NCBI GenBank assembly: GCA_018398805.1
Contig: JAGFBZ010001970.1
Coordinates: 1,537,501-1,601,500 of the forward strand
DNA length: 64,000 nt
Direction: 5' to 3'
Origin: Hirundichthys speculiger
Lineage: Eukaryota > Chordata > Actinopteri > Beloniformes > Exocoetidae
The notes below the pieces were generated by a model that saw only the letters and a program-made list of their open reading frames with translations, was not told where the DNA came from and ran no database searches. Of the stretch, positions 36,131-48,104 are shown piece after piece (position 1 is the first letter of the stretch; the number at the start of each line of letters is the position of its first letter). The position numbers were made by a program, and so were the translations under genes.

Positions 36131-39100
36131 TAATTCTAACTGACCTAAAACAGAAAAGGTTTAGTCTGATTTAATGTTAAACAGTGGGAAAAAAAAGAAC
36201 TTAAACGTTAACGTTATGTATCTTTTTATACAGTATATGTAAACATCTAGTTTCAACTGTGTAGACGCCAATAATTATCCATTAATTACCTCAAAGGAAT
36301 AATTTCCTCATAACCTTTTTCTCAACCAACCAACAAAGTTAATATCAATCATTTTTTAGACCTAATAACCCAAGAGATTGTTTCTCATTCTCTGGAAATG
36401 CAGCCTGAGGGTTTATTGCTCTTGTTGTGTGTGTGGGAGTTCATGTGTGTAAACTTATTTCAGTATTTCAAGCATGCTGGATTTGGATATTTCCATTCAA
36501 ATGAGTGCGTCAGTGCAAGACTGAGGAGGGCATGAATAAATACCACAAGGTGGATCAGTTAGATAAAATATGCAACAGCTGGACAGTTTTTGATAGGTTC
36601 GCTTTTATTGAAGTTTGATGCAGTCAGGCATTTAAATGCATGGGAGTGGGAAAAAGAGGAAAAGAAAAAGTCATTCAAATATCTGTTTGGTTGTATGTCT
36701 CAGAATGATTTTGCTTTCCAGTCTGTCAATCTTAACAGTGGATAAGGGAGAGGAAGAGCTACATGGAGAATGATTTTATGTGATATCTTTTATTGTAGTG
36801 TAAATTATATTCTGTATACAGTCATATAAAATCACTTTTGAATAAAACACAGTGTTGCATAAAAGACAAAAGTTGAGAATAAAACCCTCTTAGCTTCATA
36901 TTGCTTAATATTGATCAAACTTCCTCAAAAAGAAAAAAAAGAAACATATTAGAAGTTTGTTTCCCAGACCGGAAAAATCCTGTTATATCATTTTGTAAGT
37001 TTTCATAGACTTACAGGTCACATGATTTGAGGGAGCCTCTTGTGTAAAAGGGTGGAGCATCTTCAAGAAAGCTTAAACAGATTCTCTGTGAATACTGAGG
37101 GACGTGTGTCAGTGGATCGTAGGCTTTCCAAACCTTAAGATCTTGAAGAGTTTTTGAGGCCATTCACAGTCTAAGAGACAATGGTTGTGTCTCAGTGATC
37201 CATTGTTTTTATAATCTTTTCCAGTGGCCTGGGAAGAAATATTAACCGGAGCCAGACACTTGAAAGGACAGGAAAATAAAGAGAAACTAATATGTTTTGA
37301 GAAATGGTTCTACTGCTTCTGTTGTTTCTTGGAGGACAGCGTGACCCCTCGTCATTATTGTCATATACTCCCCGTTTTACTTTCTCCTCGATTGCTCGGC
37401 AGTAGACAGAATACTCTGCTTAACCTCACGTGTAACAAACTGCTTGAAAAATGGCGAAGGACCTCTTCATTAAATGTGCGCTCCTTCCAACACAGGACAA
37501 AAGACTTTTTTTTAGGTTGCATTCATATGTTAAATTACAGGTTCAGCATATTTTACGTGAGAAGTTTCATTTCAATTTGAGCCTATTGTGTATTGTAGCT
37601 CCGTGTTCCCCGTCCTGGGAGGTGTGTTTTCTGGAAACCCGGACATAATGGGTTGGTTATTTGAAAATCCTGAATGCCCCTCTTTAATTCAAGAATAATT
37701 TCCATCATGTTTTTCTTGGGCTTGTTACAGCTATTTTTCTTCCTCATACTGTAGATCCTCCCACTCCCTTTCCTTTCCTTTCTCCGCATGTATCACACTC
37801 TCTTTAGTGTTTTCCTGTCCATTGAGCCTCAACCACAAAGCAAACAAAGCATCGTGAGTACGGAGGGATGTCAGGATGAGGGCTCTTTAGCTTCTTTGTG
37901 AATTTCAAGTCCTTTTTGTGGTTTAAATAGTCTCCAGATGTTCTGCTGTTATTTCTTTCCTGGCAAATAATTTGGTCTTTTGTAGCCTGTCACCGTGACC
38001 TAATGATCAGGCGTAGATGAAACAAATGTCACAGGATGTGATCTGCACAAGAAAGAGGACAGACAAAGAAGACAAAAATCAAAAAGAAAACATTTCTTGA
38101 GGCACTGCCTTCAACAAAGCGTTTCTTTCACACAGTCCTGTTTCTGACCGTCTCTGTGGACCATCTTGACTCTTTGCAGCAGTGCGTTAACAGTTGTTCT
38201 CAGTACGGAGGGATGCGAGCCCCTAAGCAGCTCGGTCAATCAGTCACATTGACGGGGTAATAAAGGTTCTCTCTGTAAGTACAGTCGCAGTAATAGTAAC
38301 CCACAGGTGGCCAATTCTTCATTTACTTCTCCGTCTCACTTCAGTTCACTCTTCCACTCCCTCACTTTTAAAACAGTCGTTTCGTTAGTTCTTTGTCCGG
38401 TTTGGCGTTAAATAAAGGCGTTGAATCTTGGTTCTTTTCGGGCCACGTGGAGTGATGTTTTCTGTGGCACGAAGGTGCTTATGAAACCACAGGGGAAAAA
38501 AAGGGTGAGCGGTGCGAGCGTCCCTTGGTTCAGGTTTGATGTGCACTTTGTTTGCTTCCGCTTGTGTGGATGAGTGAGGTGGCGTGCATGTTTGCTGTAG
38601 TACATACACTTTCTTTTTCTTTCTAAATCTTTGATTTTTCTCTTTTTTTTCCCTTCTCCATCCTCAAATGCTCCTAACTTCCTTGTATCCCTCAGATTGT
38701 CTCTCTTGCTGTGTCCCTCGGGTCTAAAGGCCATCCTGCACCACCGTCTGACCCAGAAGTGATTCAGGTGCCTCCAGCTGGGGAAATTGGAGCCATGCAT
38801 CACCCTTCCGTAAACCAACGATAGACAAATTCCATTACAGTTTGTTGCGTGACTCTGGAGAGACGACTGTAAGAGAGCAGAGAGAAAAGGGATCAAAAGA
38901 GTGAGAATATTTAAAGAGATGAAGAGAACAAGGGAATATCTTTGATGAAAAATGTCCAGCCAGGGGACAGATGGGATAAAAAGATATTGGCTAGAAAGCA
39001 TCACCATTACAATGTATCACTGTCATAACACCAGAACAAGAGCAGCAGCGGGACCATTTGGACCTTTTCAGCCCAGCTCTCCAAGGAACTGTGACAATGG

Positions 39101-39880
39101 AGCTGCCAGCCACATCTGGAGGTTGAGTTTATTCACTCTGAGTGGAAACCTTTACAGTGCAGAGTGTGGTGGGGTGACAAGGTTTTATGTAATTAGTTTC
39201 AGTTGCCTAATCCTGCACATCTCTAACAGGGGGAGCAGATCAGCAAAAGGTCATATGAATGAGGAGAATAATGCTAGTGTTCATGAGGACATTTCATGTT
39301 TAAGCAAACAGTGGCTCAGAGGATGAGGAGATAAGCTGGTGAGGGATTGATCCTCTGCCCCCCTTTGTGTCATAGATATCCAGATTTCTGAAAAACGCAA
39401 GTCTGGTTTGGTTAGTTTAGCTGTCAGCTGAAGTGTTGTTTGGTTCAACTGTGACATGAGAGCAAAAAGGAAAAAAAAAAAAAAAAGGTGTCACAGAAGA
39501 TTTGTGGATTTAACATTATTTCAGAAGAAGATCCATCTCTTGATTTTAGGTTGATATGAGCACTCTTCACACTTGAAAGCAGAGCAGTTGCTCTCTCCTC
39601 ACTTCACAGCAGCGACCCGTGCTATTACGCATGCACGAGCGGATTGGCTGTCACAACACAGAGCGGCAGAGAAGCACACCAGGTTCCCAGCTGCTGGTTG
39701 CAGTGAATTAATAGGAAATATTTCTGTGGCACAGTTTAGTTCCATGTTATAAATACAGCAGCATTTACCAAGCCCAGAGTCTGACTCCCAGAGCCATCTC
39801 TGAGGCAAGTGTGACAACAAAGAATTCCTTTTATGACAGGAAGGAACATTTATCTTCACTCAGAGAATTAGGAAGCAGCC
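36131..39880. other. Intronic DNA without a recognised gene
   Basis: AT-rich to mixed. The longest open frame of the window (minus strand, 38408-39007, 199 codons) is here. It has no recognisable domain, a biased basic/aromatic content and no supporting splice or promoter context, so it is not called. An A run ends near 39486. Nothing else recognised. Confidence 0.4.
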
Positions 39881-39906
39881 GTGTGTGCGTGTGTGTGTGT
39901 GTGTGT

Positions 39907-39942
<36 letters not shown>
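39881..39942. repeat. (GT)n microsatellite
   Basis: About 62 bases of GT units with a C and an extra G interruption, followed by a G-rich run. Alternating purine-pyrimidine DNA able to adopt the Z form. Confidence 0.97.
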
Positions 39943-40873
39943 GGGATGGGGGTGGGGGGTGTTGTTTCCCAGGACCTGCAGCTGTAGACTGGCTGTTTCC
40001 AGGTGTACTTCAGGCTAAGGGAGCAGTGTTACAGTCTAATGGGGAGAGAAGCACTGAGACTCACAAATCTGCACAGAGGTTGGTGTAATCAGCTGCTCCA
40101 GCAGAACAAAACAGTTTACTGTGAAAAAAATCTAATTACCATTCTTTTAGATGGGTAACAACTGTTAAGCCCATGTTGTTGGAGATGTCTTTCCACGCCA
40201 AACATTTCCTCTTTATGTCACAGAAGGTTTTTAAACATTCAGTAGAGCTTGTACGGCTCAGGAGGGTGAGGCGTTGCCAAAATCAGCTTTCTCCTCCGTT
40301 GTGGTCCGTCAGGTCACTTGCTATTGAACGAGGGATCATCACAGAGCGCTGCACCCAAGATAAATATTTTTTTTAAGTTAAGCCTGAAAGTGTCTTGGTT
40401 CCCAGCTACAGGCAGCCTGCTCTCTTCTCTTACAGGAACGGTCATTATTCTGCTTAAATGGCTTACTTTCACAGCAAGTAAAAAAGATGAGTAAAAAAGT
40501 AAAAAGTAAAAAAGAGATAGATGAACACAGAAATGGCTAGAGAGTGGCAGTATTATGAGGTGGATGTAGACTGAAACTGATCTTTCACCTTCTGAAATGT
40601 GTATTTTCAAACGTGGTCTGGAAAGGGAATATTAAGCTGCAAGTATTCTGATTCAGCTTCTCTTTCCAGACCTGCAGTGGACCTCAGGTTAGATTTTACT
40701 GACACAAACATCAGCAGGCTGACTTCTACCTCTTATTTACTGCCTGAAAGATTGAGAAACAGATGGAGAAGACAGATAAGGCTCGAGATAGTTATGGAGA
40801 CAGCGATATAATGAAAGTTCATGGAGAAAATGCAATAAGACGACAATTAAAGAAAGGAGGAAGCAGCAGCAAG
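39943..40873. other. Intronic DNA without a recognised gene
   Basis: Contains two near-repeats of agtaaaaaagtaaaaagtaa at 40476-40513. No gene recognised. Confidence 0.4.
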
Positions 40874-40874
40874 T

Positions 40875-41280
40875 TTAAAGGAATATTCCAGAGTTAAATC
40901 AACCCTAGGTCTATTTGTAGATGGTAATGAGTTTAAACTTCTGTTAGGGACCAAAATGACATGAATCAAAGCAGTTTCAAGACAGATTGGAATATATATT
41001 TGCAGCGTAATAGCGGTCGTAACGTCAGCCCAGGAGGTTAGGGCCACCTCAGAACAGATTGCTATTTTAAGCCTCTGGCAATATAGTGTGGATAGGATCC
41101 TTACAGAAGAACCCAGGTAATATTAACTTTGTGAGTGTACAGAAAGTATATAAAAAAGGACCTTTAGTGCTTATCGGACTTAGCCTTGAGGTCGTCGCCA
41201 TCTTAATGTCACACCATCTGACTGCTGCTTCTTCATCTACCAGCTCATGCTGGGGAGGGAAAAGAGTCCAGCTCTGTGAT
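40875..41280 (+). mobile_element. Possible MITE starting TTAAAGGAATATTCCAG
   Basis: The start ttaaaggaatattccagag resembles the one at 25748 (ttaaagggatactccag), and the next 400 bp read like a fish MITE (for example ccctaggtctatttgtag). No matching opposite end was found, so the extent is a guess. Confidence 0.28.
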
Positions 41281-42080
41281 TCTTAAAACATCTTCTTTGT
41301 TAAGAAACAAAGCATATACGAAGGCAAGCACCGTTATAGCTGTTAGGTGACTATTATTCATTTCAAATTCTCGTGTCAAGCCAAAGTAAAAAATTAAGCA
41401 AATAACAAATAAACCATCAATAGTGAAATGAAATATAAGAACTCAGTGTGGACATTTTAACCCTGCACACATATTGTTTCACGTGTCCACAAATAATTAC
41501 ACACGCATGCGCAATTAATTGATTTTCCTGGTTCCAGTTTCAAGGGTAAATATTATATTTTAGCCTAACATCAGCAAATATCTTTCCGTTGCCACCCAAC
41601 ATCATCAGTTATAAACGGCGTCTAGGCTTTGGGAAGTAGTTTGGCTGTGCCCAGTCCTGTGAATCCACCCACTCCTCTCAGCAAACTGGAAATAGATGTG
41701 ATAAATTGACATTCCTGTCATGTCTTAGACAAACCCCGGTGGTCAAGTCTCAAAACAAGGAATAAGAAAAACAAAACTGTTGTCAGCATCACGATCTATT
41801 GATCACATAACGTTTTGACTCCCCTGTGCCTTCATCAGTGCTGTATGACCCCAACACACCTGCGCCTGTCAGCTGGATGTGCAAAAACGTCACTTCAAAT
41901 TTAATGGAAAAAAAATGCTTGAAAAAAACAGGTTCTAATAAAAAGGTTTTTTTTTTCTAAATGCTGTCAGGATGTTGTCTATTGTTACATGACAACTACA
42001 TAAATGTGAAGCCTTTGGATGAAATAAACAGTTTAGGTTTCTTGCACAGACAACAACCGAGTATGACTTGAAAACATGAC

Positions 42081-42103
42081 CGCATGCACGCGTACGTGCA
42101 TGT
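42081..42103. repeat. Z-DNA-prone palindrome with four CpGs
   Basis: CATGCACGCGTACGTGCATG (42083-42102) has 8-bp perfect arms around CGTA. Purine and pyrimidine alternate without a break over 23 bases. Four CpGs lie in 16 bases, unusual for this intron. Confidence 0.85.
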
Positions 42104-42507
42104 TCAGTATGTGTCAGCTGCCACGTTAGTCGGGACAGTTGTTTAAAGAACATTTACAGTGCACCAAGGGTTTAAAAATAAAAAGATAAAATTAAATAAA
42201 TTGAATCAAGCAACCTCAGCGAGCTTGAAGCGAACGACAGGAAAGATACCGATGGTTTGAAAGAAGTCAGAGAGGAAGGTGGAGACACAGACGGAGGAAA
42301 TGAGATGGGCTGGTAGCAGACGACACTGCAGAGGGTTCGCCTGGCAGACCGCCATGAAGGACATCTCCTCTGCCTGGAGACAAAGTGACAGTTTATCTGC
42401 ATTAGTAACAATGTCTTGTGTCTTGCTTGAATGTGTGTCCTATAACGTCGGTGGGCTGATGTCTGTTTATCTGTTGTTGCGGGTCTGTCACTGTGTGTGT
42501 ATGTGAG

Positions 42508-42548
<41 letters not shown>
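42508..42548. repeat. (GT)n(GA)n microsatellite
   Basis: Five GT units pass into fifteen or more GA units. Confidence 0.96.
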
Positions 42549-42550
<2 letters not shown>

Positions 42551-44838
42551 TTTGCTTATCTACTGACAGTGTTCAGCATCTGTAAACAACAGATACCAAA
42601 CATACCATTTGACTGAACTGAGCTAATAAACAGCAAAAGGCGTATTGATGTGTTACAATCCTTCACTCCTCAAAACTTCTCGACCTGCATCATTTTACAT
42701 TTTGTTTTATTCTCTTTTGTGCTCTGCATCTTACACGGGCATGATTGTGCCGTTGAGATTCCCTCAATATAAAAGATATAAGCTTCGTCTCAGCCCTTTA
42801 ACCACTAAGTAATCATAAAGCTGACTTTTAAATGTCTGGTTATGCTCTGTGAGAAAGGAAACCTTCTGTAAGAAACGGCACCTCTGGAAAGTATAAAAAC
42901 TCCTCACTGTTACCCTGCGGTAACTCGATTGACAGTCCACCAGTGGGTTATTGTGAAACACCAATCTTGTCCCCGGACTCTGTCGGGGGAGGAATGATAT
43001 GTCAAAGTGCCGGCGGCTCTGCTTGAGTAAACCTCCAAGGAATGTCTTTATTAACACGTCACGGAGACCAGTAAATGTGGACATGAAGGGCCCAGCTCAG
43101 CAATGTTTGCTTATTCTGGCTGATTATACTTTATGTGGAAGTTGGGGATATGCGTACTCTTATCTGGGGTTACAAACTAACAAACATGAGATGTGAAGTT
43201 ATAAGCTGTCCTGTCCTGACAAGTGCAGCATAAATTAGCTAAAAATCAGGATGTTGCCATTGAGTATGACTGAGTAATTCATTGATTTTAATATCTAATC
43301 ATCTTAGTTAGAGCTGAGATGGTAAGAAATTACACCTAAAATTGAATAAAATGTTGTACGATTGTGAAATGACAGTAAAAAGGTCTAATTCTAATTTATC
43401 AGTCATTAAGTGCAATTAGAGCAGGAGTCAATCATTGTTGCATTAGACCCGAAGGAACGCTAATTATCTCATTTTTATGCTAAATTGTTAATAGTGTAAT
43501 GTAATATGACTGAAGGTTTTTGACACGACATCTCTCTAAATTAATGAGACGTGTGGTAGGACCGGTGCAATGTTTGAGAAGTACCTTTTTACTCTTTCTC
43601 CAACCTGAAAGTTTTGTCTTTTGGGTAAAATACCTGAGGATCTGTGCATCTCGCTCATCTCCTCGCTCAAGGATCTGCTCCAGTAAACTCAAAATAAGCA
43701 ACAGCATTTACACTGAACTGACTGGCTTGCGAGTAAACCTGCAAGCCGTGTCCTCTTGATTTATCCTCTCAAACTTTATTTTCAATGTAACTGAGGCTTC
43801 GCAGATGAACTTGAAGTAACTGAGCTGGCCTGCTGTCAGCAGTGCCGTATGTATTGAATTTGCATTGATTTGCAGTGTATTCATGTGTTGACTCTGCTGG
43901 TGGACAGTTGTTGGGCATAATAACAGCTTCACGTGAGGAGGAGGGCTCGTCTTGTCTATCAGACTGAGGGATAGTGCCTTGCGCACAAAAGAAACCGCGT
44001 TGCAATGTGCGAACAATGACATGCTAAAATTACAAGCTAACACAAAGTCAGAACGGCCTGAATAGAAGCTCAACAAAAAGTGGCAGATTTATTAAAACAA
44101 AAAATTACATTGTTGCAGTCATTGTTCTGATGAAATCACATCAATTGACCTCCTGCTGCTGCTGCTGTCATCATTGCCAGGGACTGGAATAGTGGTCCCG
44201 CTGTTTTATCCTTGCAAAATAATTCTGTGAAACATGCCCGTAAACACTCAACGCCCAAAGGCCCTGTTCACTCGCAGCTTGTAGCTGACTGCCCTCCTCG
44301 CCTCCAGCAATACTACTCTCAACGTGCAGTGGCCCACTTCTGGGTATTCTCTCCATACCTGCCATATGCCTGGGTGCTGGGCCATCTCTGGGCTGTTGTC
44401 TGCTCCCCAGGTGTCTCTTTATGATCTCATTGTCTTTGTAGCTCCATTTCCTCGACTCACTCTGTTTTATATAAATATACAAATGTGACTCAGCAGTTAT
44501 CCGCCTCTTTGCTTTCTCTGTCTTTTATATTCATGTGCAGGGAACAACAACGGCGCCTCTTCAACATCATTCTTCGTGATTGCATGAACCGCTTTGGAGC
44601 CTGTTTTGGGAATAATTGAAGAGGGGCTTTTCAGAGGAGATGTTGGCTAGTTTCAGCGCATTGTGCTAATTTGATGCCATGTGGGTGCACACGACTGAGA
44701 TGAACCATCATTACAAACTTTCTATTTAAGGATGAGCTAATGTTCTATATTTTAACAACAAACCCCAGAAAAGGATATGAACCAACAATGGATATACAGA
44801 GTGTTCTACGTATATGTAGCCAAAAGCAGATATAGCTC

Positions 44839-44863
44839 TTTTTTTTTTTTTTTTTTTTTTTTT
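44839..44863. repeat. Homopolymer T run
   Basis: Twenty-five T in a row, followed by gagagggaggggg. Possibly the reversed poly(A) tail of a retro-inserted sequence, though no body was recognised. Confidence 0.95.
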
Positions 44864-46353
44864 GAGAGGGAGGGGGTTACAGTAATGTTCATGGTGAGGA
44901 TTTGACCTCACTTGTCAATCCATAGTCATGTAACCAACCAGCAAACCATAATTGACCGAATTAATGCATGTTAATCACAGATAGACTAGGGATTGGATTT
45001 AATGGACTGTGCAGCGGCGTGCAAGACGTGGGACGTAAGAAGCTTATGAGCAGGTTTAAGCTGAGCTCGACAATGAGACATCTGACTTCTTTACAAAACC
45101 TTGAAAGTAATGGCGTGTGCTGTTTGTTCACTCTTTATGTTTTGTTGATTTGTACGAGGCTGATGATCTGGGGGAAGGTGGTTGCAAGGCCCTTCGCTGT
45201 GGGCCTTGAAATGAACATATCCTATATTTAAGCGTGAAGTGATTCATATATCAGATTAATTTGAGACTGAATGCAAAGTCATGATTAATTTTTCTCAGTA
45301 TACTGAAATTTTACTGTTTGCTTGTCAGAATAGAGCAAGTCATTAAAAGGGCAGGTAAACATGCAGAGCTGATGGATTGTTTTCCTCTGCCCTTTGCTGG
45401 CAAGTCAGAAAGTTAATTTCAGACACTGATATGAGTCTAAATAGTGCTTTATTGTAATATATGTTTTGCTTGTTTCTCTCCTCTCCCAAGCCTTGCTTCA
45501 CACCGTGAACACATGCCAACAAAGTTACATCGAGATACTATTTTCACTATGTATTTACACTTTGTGGACATAATTGCATTAATAGGGTCCATTTTTTGAT
45601 TGAGACCTTGAGGAGAGGAGAAGTATGAAAAGTAAAGATACCTTTACCCTACAGCATGGCGAGTTATTACATCAGTATAAGCGCTCACATGTGTCGTAGA
45701 GGTGTGGAGAACCAGTGGCAACAAAAGGCCCACTTCTTTATCTCCCCACATTTTTCAGCAAACAATGGGGCACTTCAACTCACTGCAGAGACAAACTCCA
45801 ACTGCCATAAGATGTATGATCAGTGTCTGTGCCAGGGGATATAACCTCACAGCGCAGAAAGGAGCAGTGGTTTATTGATTTAATAAGGAAAAAAAAAAAG
45901 CAAAATAAATTTTGTACTAAATTTGCTCATAATGAAAATAAAAATAGAGTGAAATTAAGCAGAGTTTTACTTCCAGTCACGGTTCCAGCTCATTTAGACT
46001 TGAATATATCTTGGCTACTCAAATACCTTCATTTCAGTTAAAACTAACACATCATATATTTATAGACGTGTCACATCACATGTTCCCAGTGTTATGGACA
46101 GGCAGCTGTCGGCTTGGTGTGAGAGTACCCTAAGTTGGATAAAAGCTTCTCACCAAGCATGAAACTGTTTAAAATTACAGGGGGAAATGGCTGTTTTTTG
46201 TGTTTTTGGCATTTTCTTTTCCTTTTAAAGAGGTTTAGGAATGAGTATTAATGTCCTCGACATCAGCGAAGCTCTCTTTTTTGGTCTGCAGTCCAAGCAC
46301 TAATGCACATCCCCTTATGAGTAGTCTCAGAGCAGAAGGCTTGCTTGTTACGC

Positions 46354-46493
46354 TCTGCTATTCTGGGAAAGATCCCCCGATGATTATTGCATTGGCATTG
46401 TTGTGTCGGTTCAGTATTGTTGCTGTATTTATCAAAACAGGCTTGAAGGCAGTTTGGTGTGATTAGGCTTTTTCTTGGTTAACTAATGACTAT
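46354..46493 (+). repeat. Direct repeat, copy A (about 140 bp)
   Basis: From tctgctattctgggaaagat to ttaactaatgactat. It aligns with 47966-48104 in the same orientation, with about 16 differences in 140 positions by eye (near 88% identity), most of them transitions. The best block is gatgattattgcattggca. It does not resemble a transposon family I know. A short open frame crosses each copy (PPMIIALA..LKA), but the changes are not obviously protein-preserving. Confidence 0.92.
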
Positions 46494-47390
46494 GCTCTGC
46501 AGTCACCGTCTCAGTTGTACTTTATTGCATTAATGAATTGTAGTTGAGGCAACCATGCACACAGTGTGGTAAGTTTATTTAGGTAAACAGATATAGCCAG
46601 GAAGATATGTAATAGTCACATTAATTGTTGTGTGGCTTTAAAAAACAGACGTCATTCCAATGCTTTTTGGACCTTTGCAACGTACACATTCACGACAGAG
46701 CGGATTTTTATTCTTTACATAAATATTAACTGTATCCATGTGGACTAAGACCTCAAAATTGTAGCTTCAGCTGTAGATTGTTCAGTGAGTCTCATGTCAC
46801 CAACAACTTCTGGAAGTGATGGGTAGCAGCCATTCGGTCCATGCCTCGGCTAGTTGGGCCTGAGGCGGCCTGTCTGTTCTGTTCTCAGAGACCTACTGGG
46901 AGGTACTGATGAATATGCCCGAGACATATAGTGCCTCAGTCAGTGTTCTGTGTGTGTTTCACTGTGAGTGTGTTGCTCTTCATGACCATGTCACAGACAG
47001 CAGTGATTGATGTGCTACTCGACTTGCCTGATTAATTACACTGGAGGTCGATGTCACGAAGCAAACTCAGGCAGAATACGTATGTGCACTGGTGGAGACA
47101 CATGTCAACACAGCCGCAGGCTTGACTCACAGAGGGTAAGGACGCAGAGCATGCTGACTCTGCAACTACTTACCAAAGTATGAGCAGAACGTGACGTGTT
47201 CCTTATCACGTGTTGTGTGTTCTGGTGTCTTTTTCTATGTTTATTTTTTTGTTTTTTAAGTGAGAGCTGTCTAACCCTAACCCTACCAAATCGGAAATTC
47301 TGAAATTAAAGAAAAACATGATTTTGTCACTTTGTTCGGGGCTGAATGAAATGATTCATCCTGTGAGATGTTCATGTTTGCTGGATACTG
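46494..47390. other. Intronic DNA between the repeats
   Basis: No gene. Of mixed composition with no family recognised. Confidence 0.4.
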
Positions 47391-47640
47391 TGACATCACA
47401 GACCCAGATCATTGTAAAACACAAGGATTACAGACAGAAGTAAGAGCTTCTGTCATTCTGCATTTGCTGTAACTTAAAAGTGGCTAACCTGATGTTTTAA
47501 TATGAATTTCAAAAAGGATAGGACTATCTCTCTGATCAAACAACAATTTGCAAAGGTTGATTTTGTACTCGATCCGTGTGTTATTTTGACCAAAGCATGT
47601 CACAAACATCCCACTGACACTTCATGAAACTGTATAAATG
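47391..47640. mobile_element. Dispersed repeat, copy A
   Basis: Shares three ordered blocks with 54532-54800: tgacatcacagacccagatc, ctgcatttgctgta and ttttgaccaaagcatgtcac followed by aaacat. The spacing is nearly the same in both (67 and 124 bases here; about 74 and 123 there). So these are two old copies of one element in the same orientation. A telomere-like ctaaccctaaccct lies just upstream at 47271-47284. Confidence 0.68.
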
Positions 47641-47965
47641 TTTGAAAAAATAAAAAGCATGATGTTTGTTTTAAAATTCATCATCGGGGTTGTGATTATC
47701 CCACCCACTCCTGCAGATCTCTCCTCAGTTTGGTTGCTTCCCAGCCACCATCGGCTCCCCTCCTCATCTTCACTGGCAGTCCAGCCATCCTTGTGATGAA
47801 TAGGCTTCAATTACGGGCCTGCCTCGTAGACTGCAATGTGTCATCTGTGCCTAGGTCAGTTTAACATTTATTCGATAAAGATTCAGCATTGAGCAAGAGA
47901 GGAAGGCAGGCTGTTGGGGTGGGGGGAAGAGACAAATGGATCTCAAAGATATCAGGTCATGTTTG

Positions 47966-48104
47966 TCTGCTATCTGGGAAAGAGCCCCCAATGATTATTG
48001 CATTGGCATCATTGTGGCAGTTTAGCATTGCTGCTGTATTTGTCAGAACAGGCTTGAAGGCAGCTCGGTGTGATTAGGTTATTTCTTGGTTAACTAATGA
48101 CTAT
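47966..48104 (+). repeat. Direct repeat, copy B (about 139 bp)
   Basis: Partner of 46354-46493; the two starts are 1612 bp apart. Both end in the same ttggttaactaatgactat, and similarity stops sharply on both sides. Both hold an HNF1/homeodomain-like GGTTAACTAAT. Confidence 0.92.

Larger units (their letters stand above)
41281..46353. other. Intronic DNA without a recognised gene
   Basis: Mixed intronic sequence holding the Z-prone palindrome at 42081-42103, the GA repeat at 42508-42548, a (CTG)n-like run at about 44153-44166 and the T run at 44839-44863, listed separately. Open frames at 43708-44076 and 44171-44482 (minus, 122 and 103 codons) show no family features. Confidence 0.4.

Noticed and set aside
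35627..36143. Open frames of 92-157 codons on both strands
   Set aside because: They are the palindromic array read in frame; the same peptide repeats appear on both strands.
38408..39007. Longest open frame of the window (minus, 199 codons)
   Set aside because: No domain, no homologue recalled, no splice or promoter context. A frame of this size can occur by chance in 64 kb.
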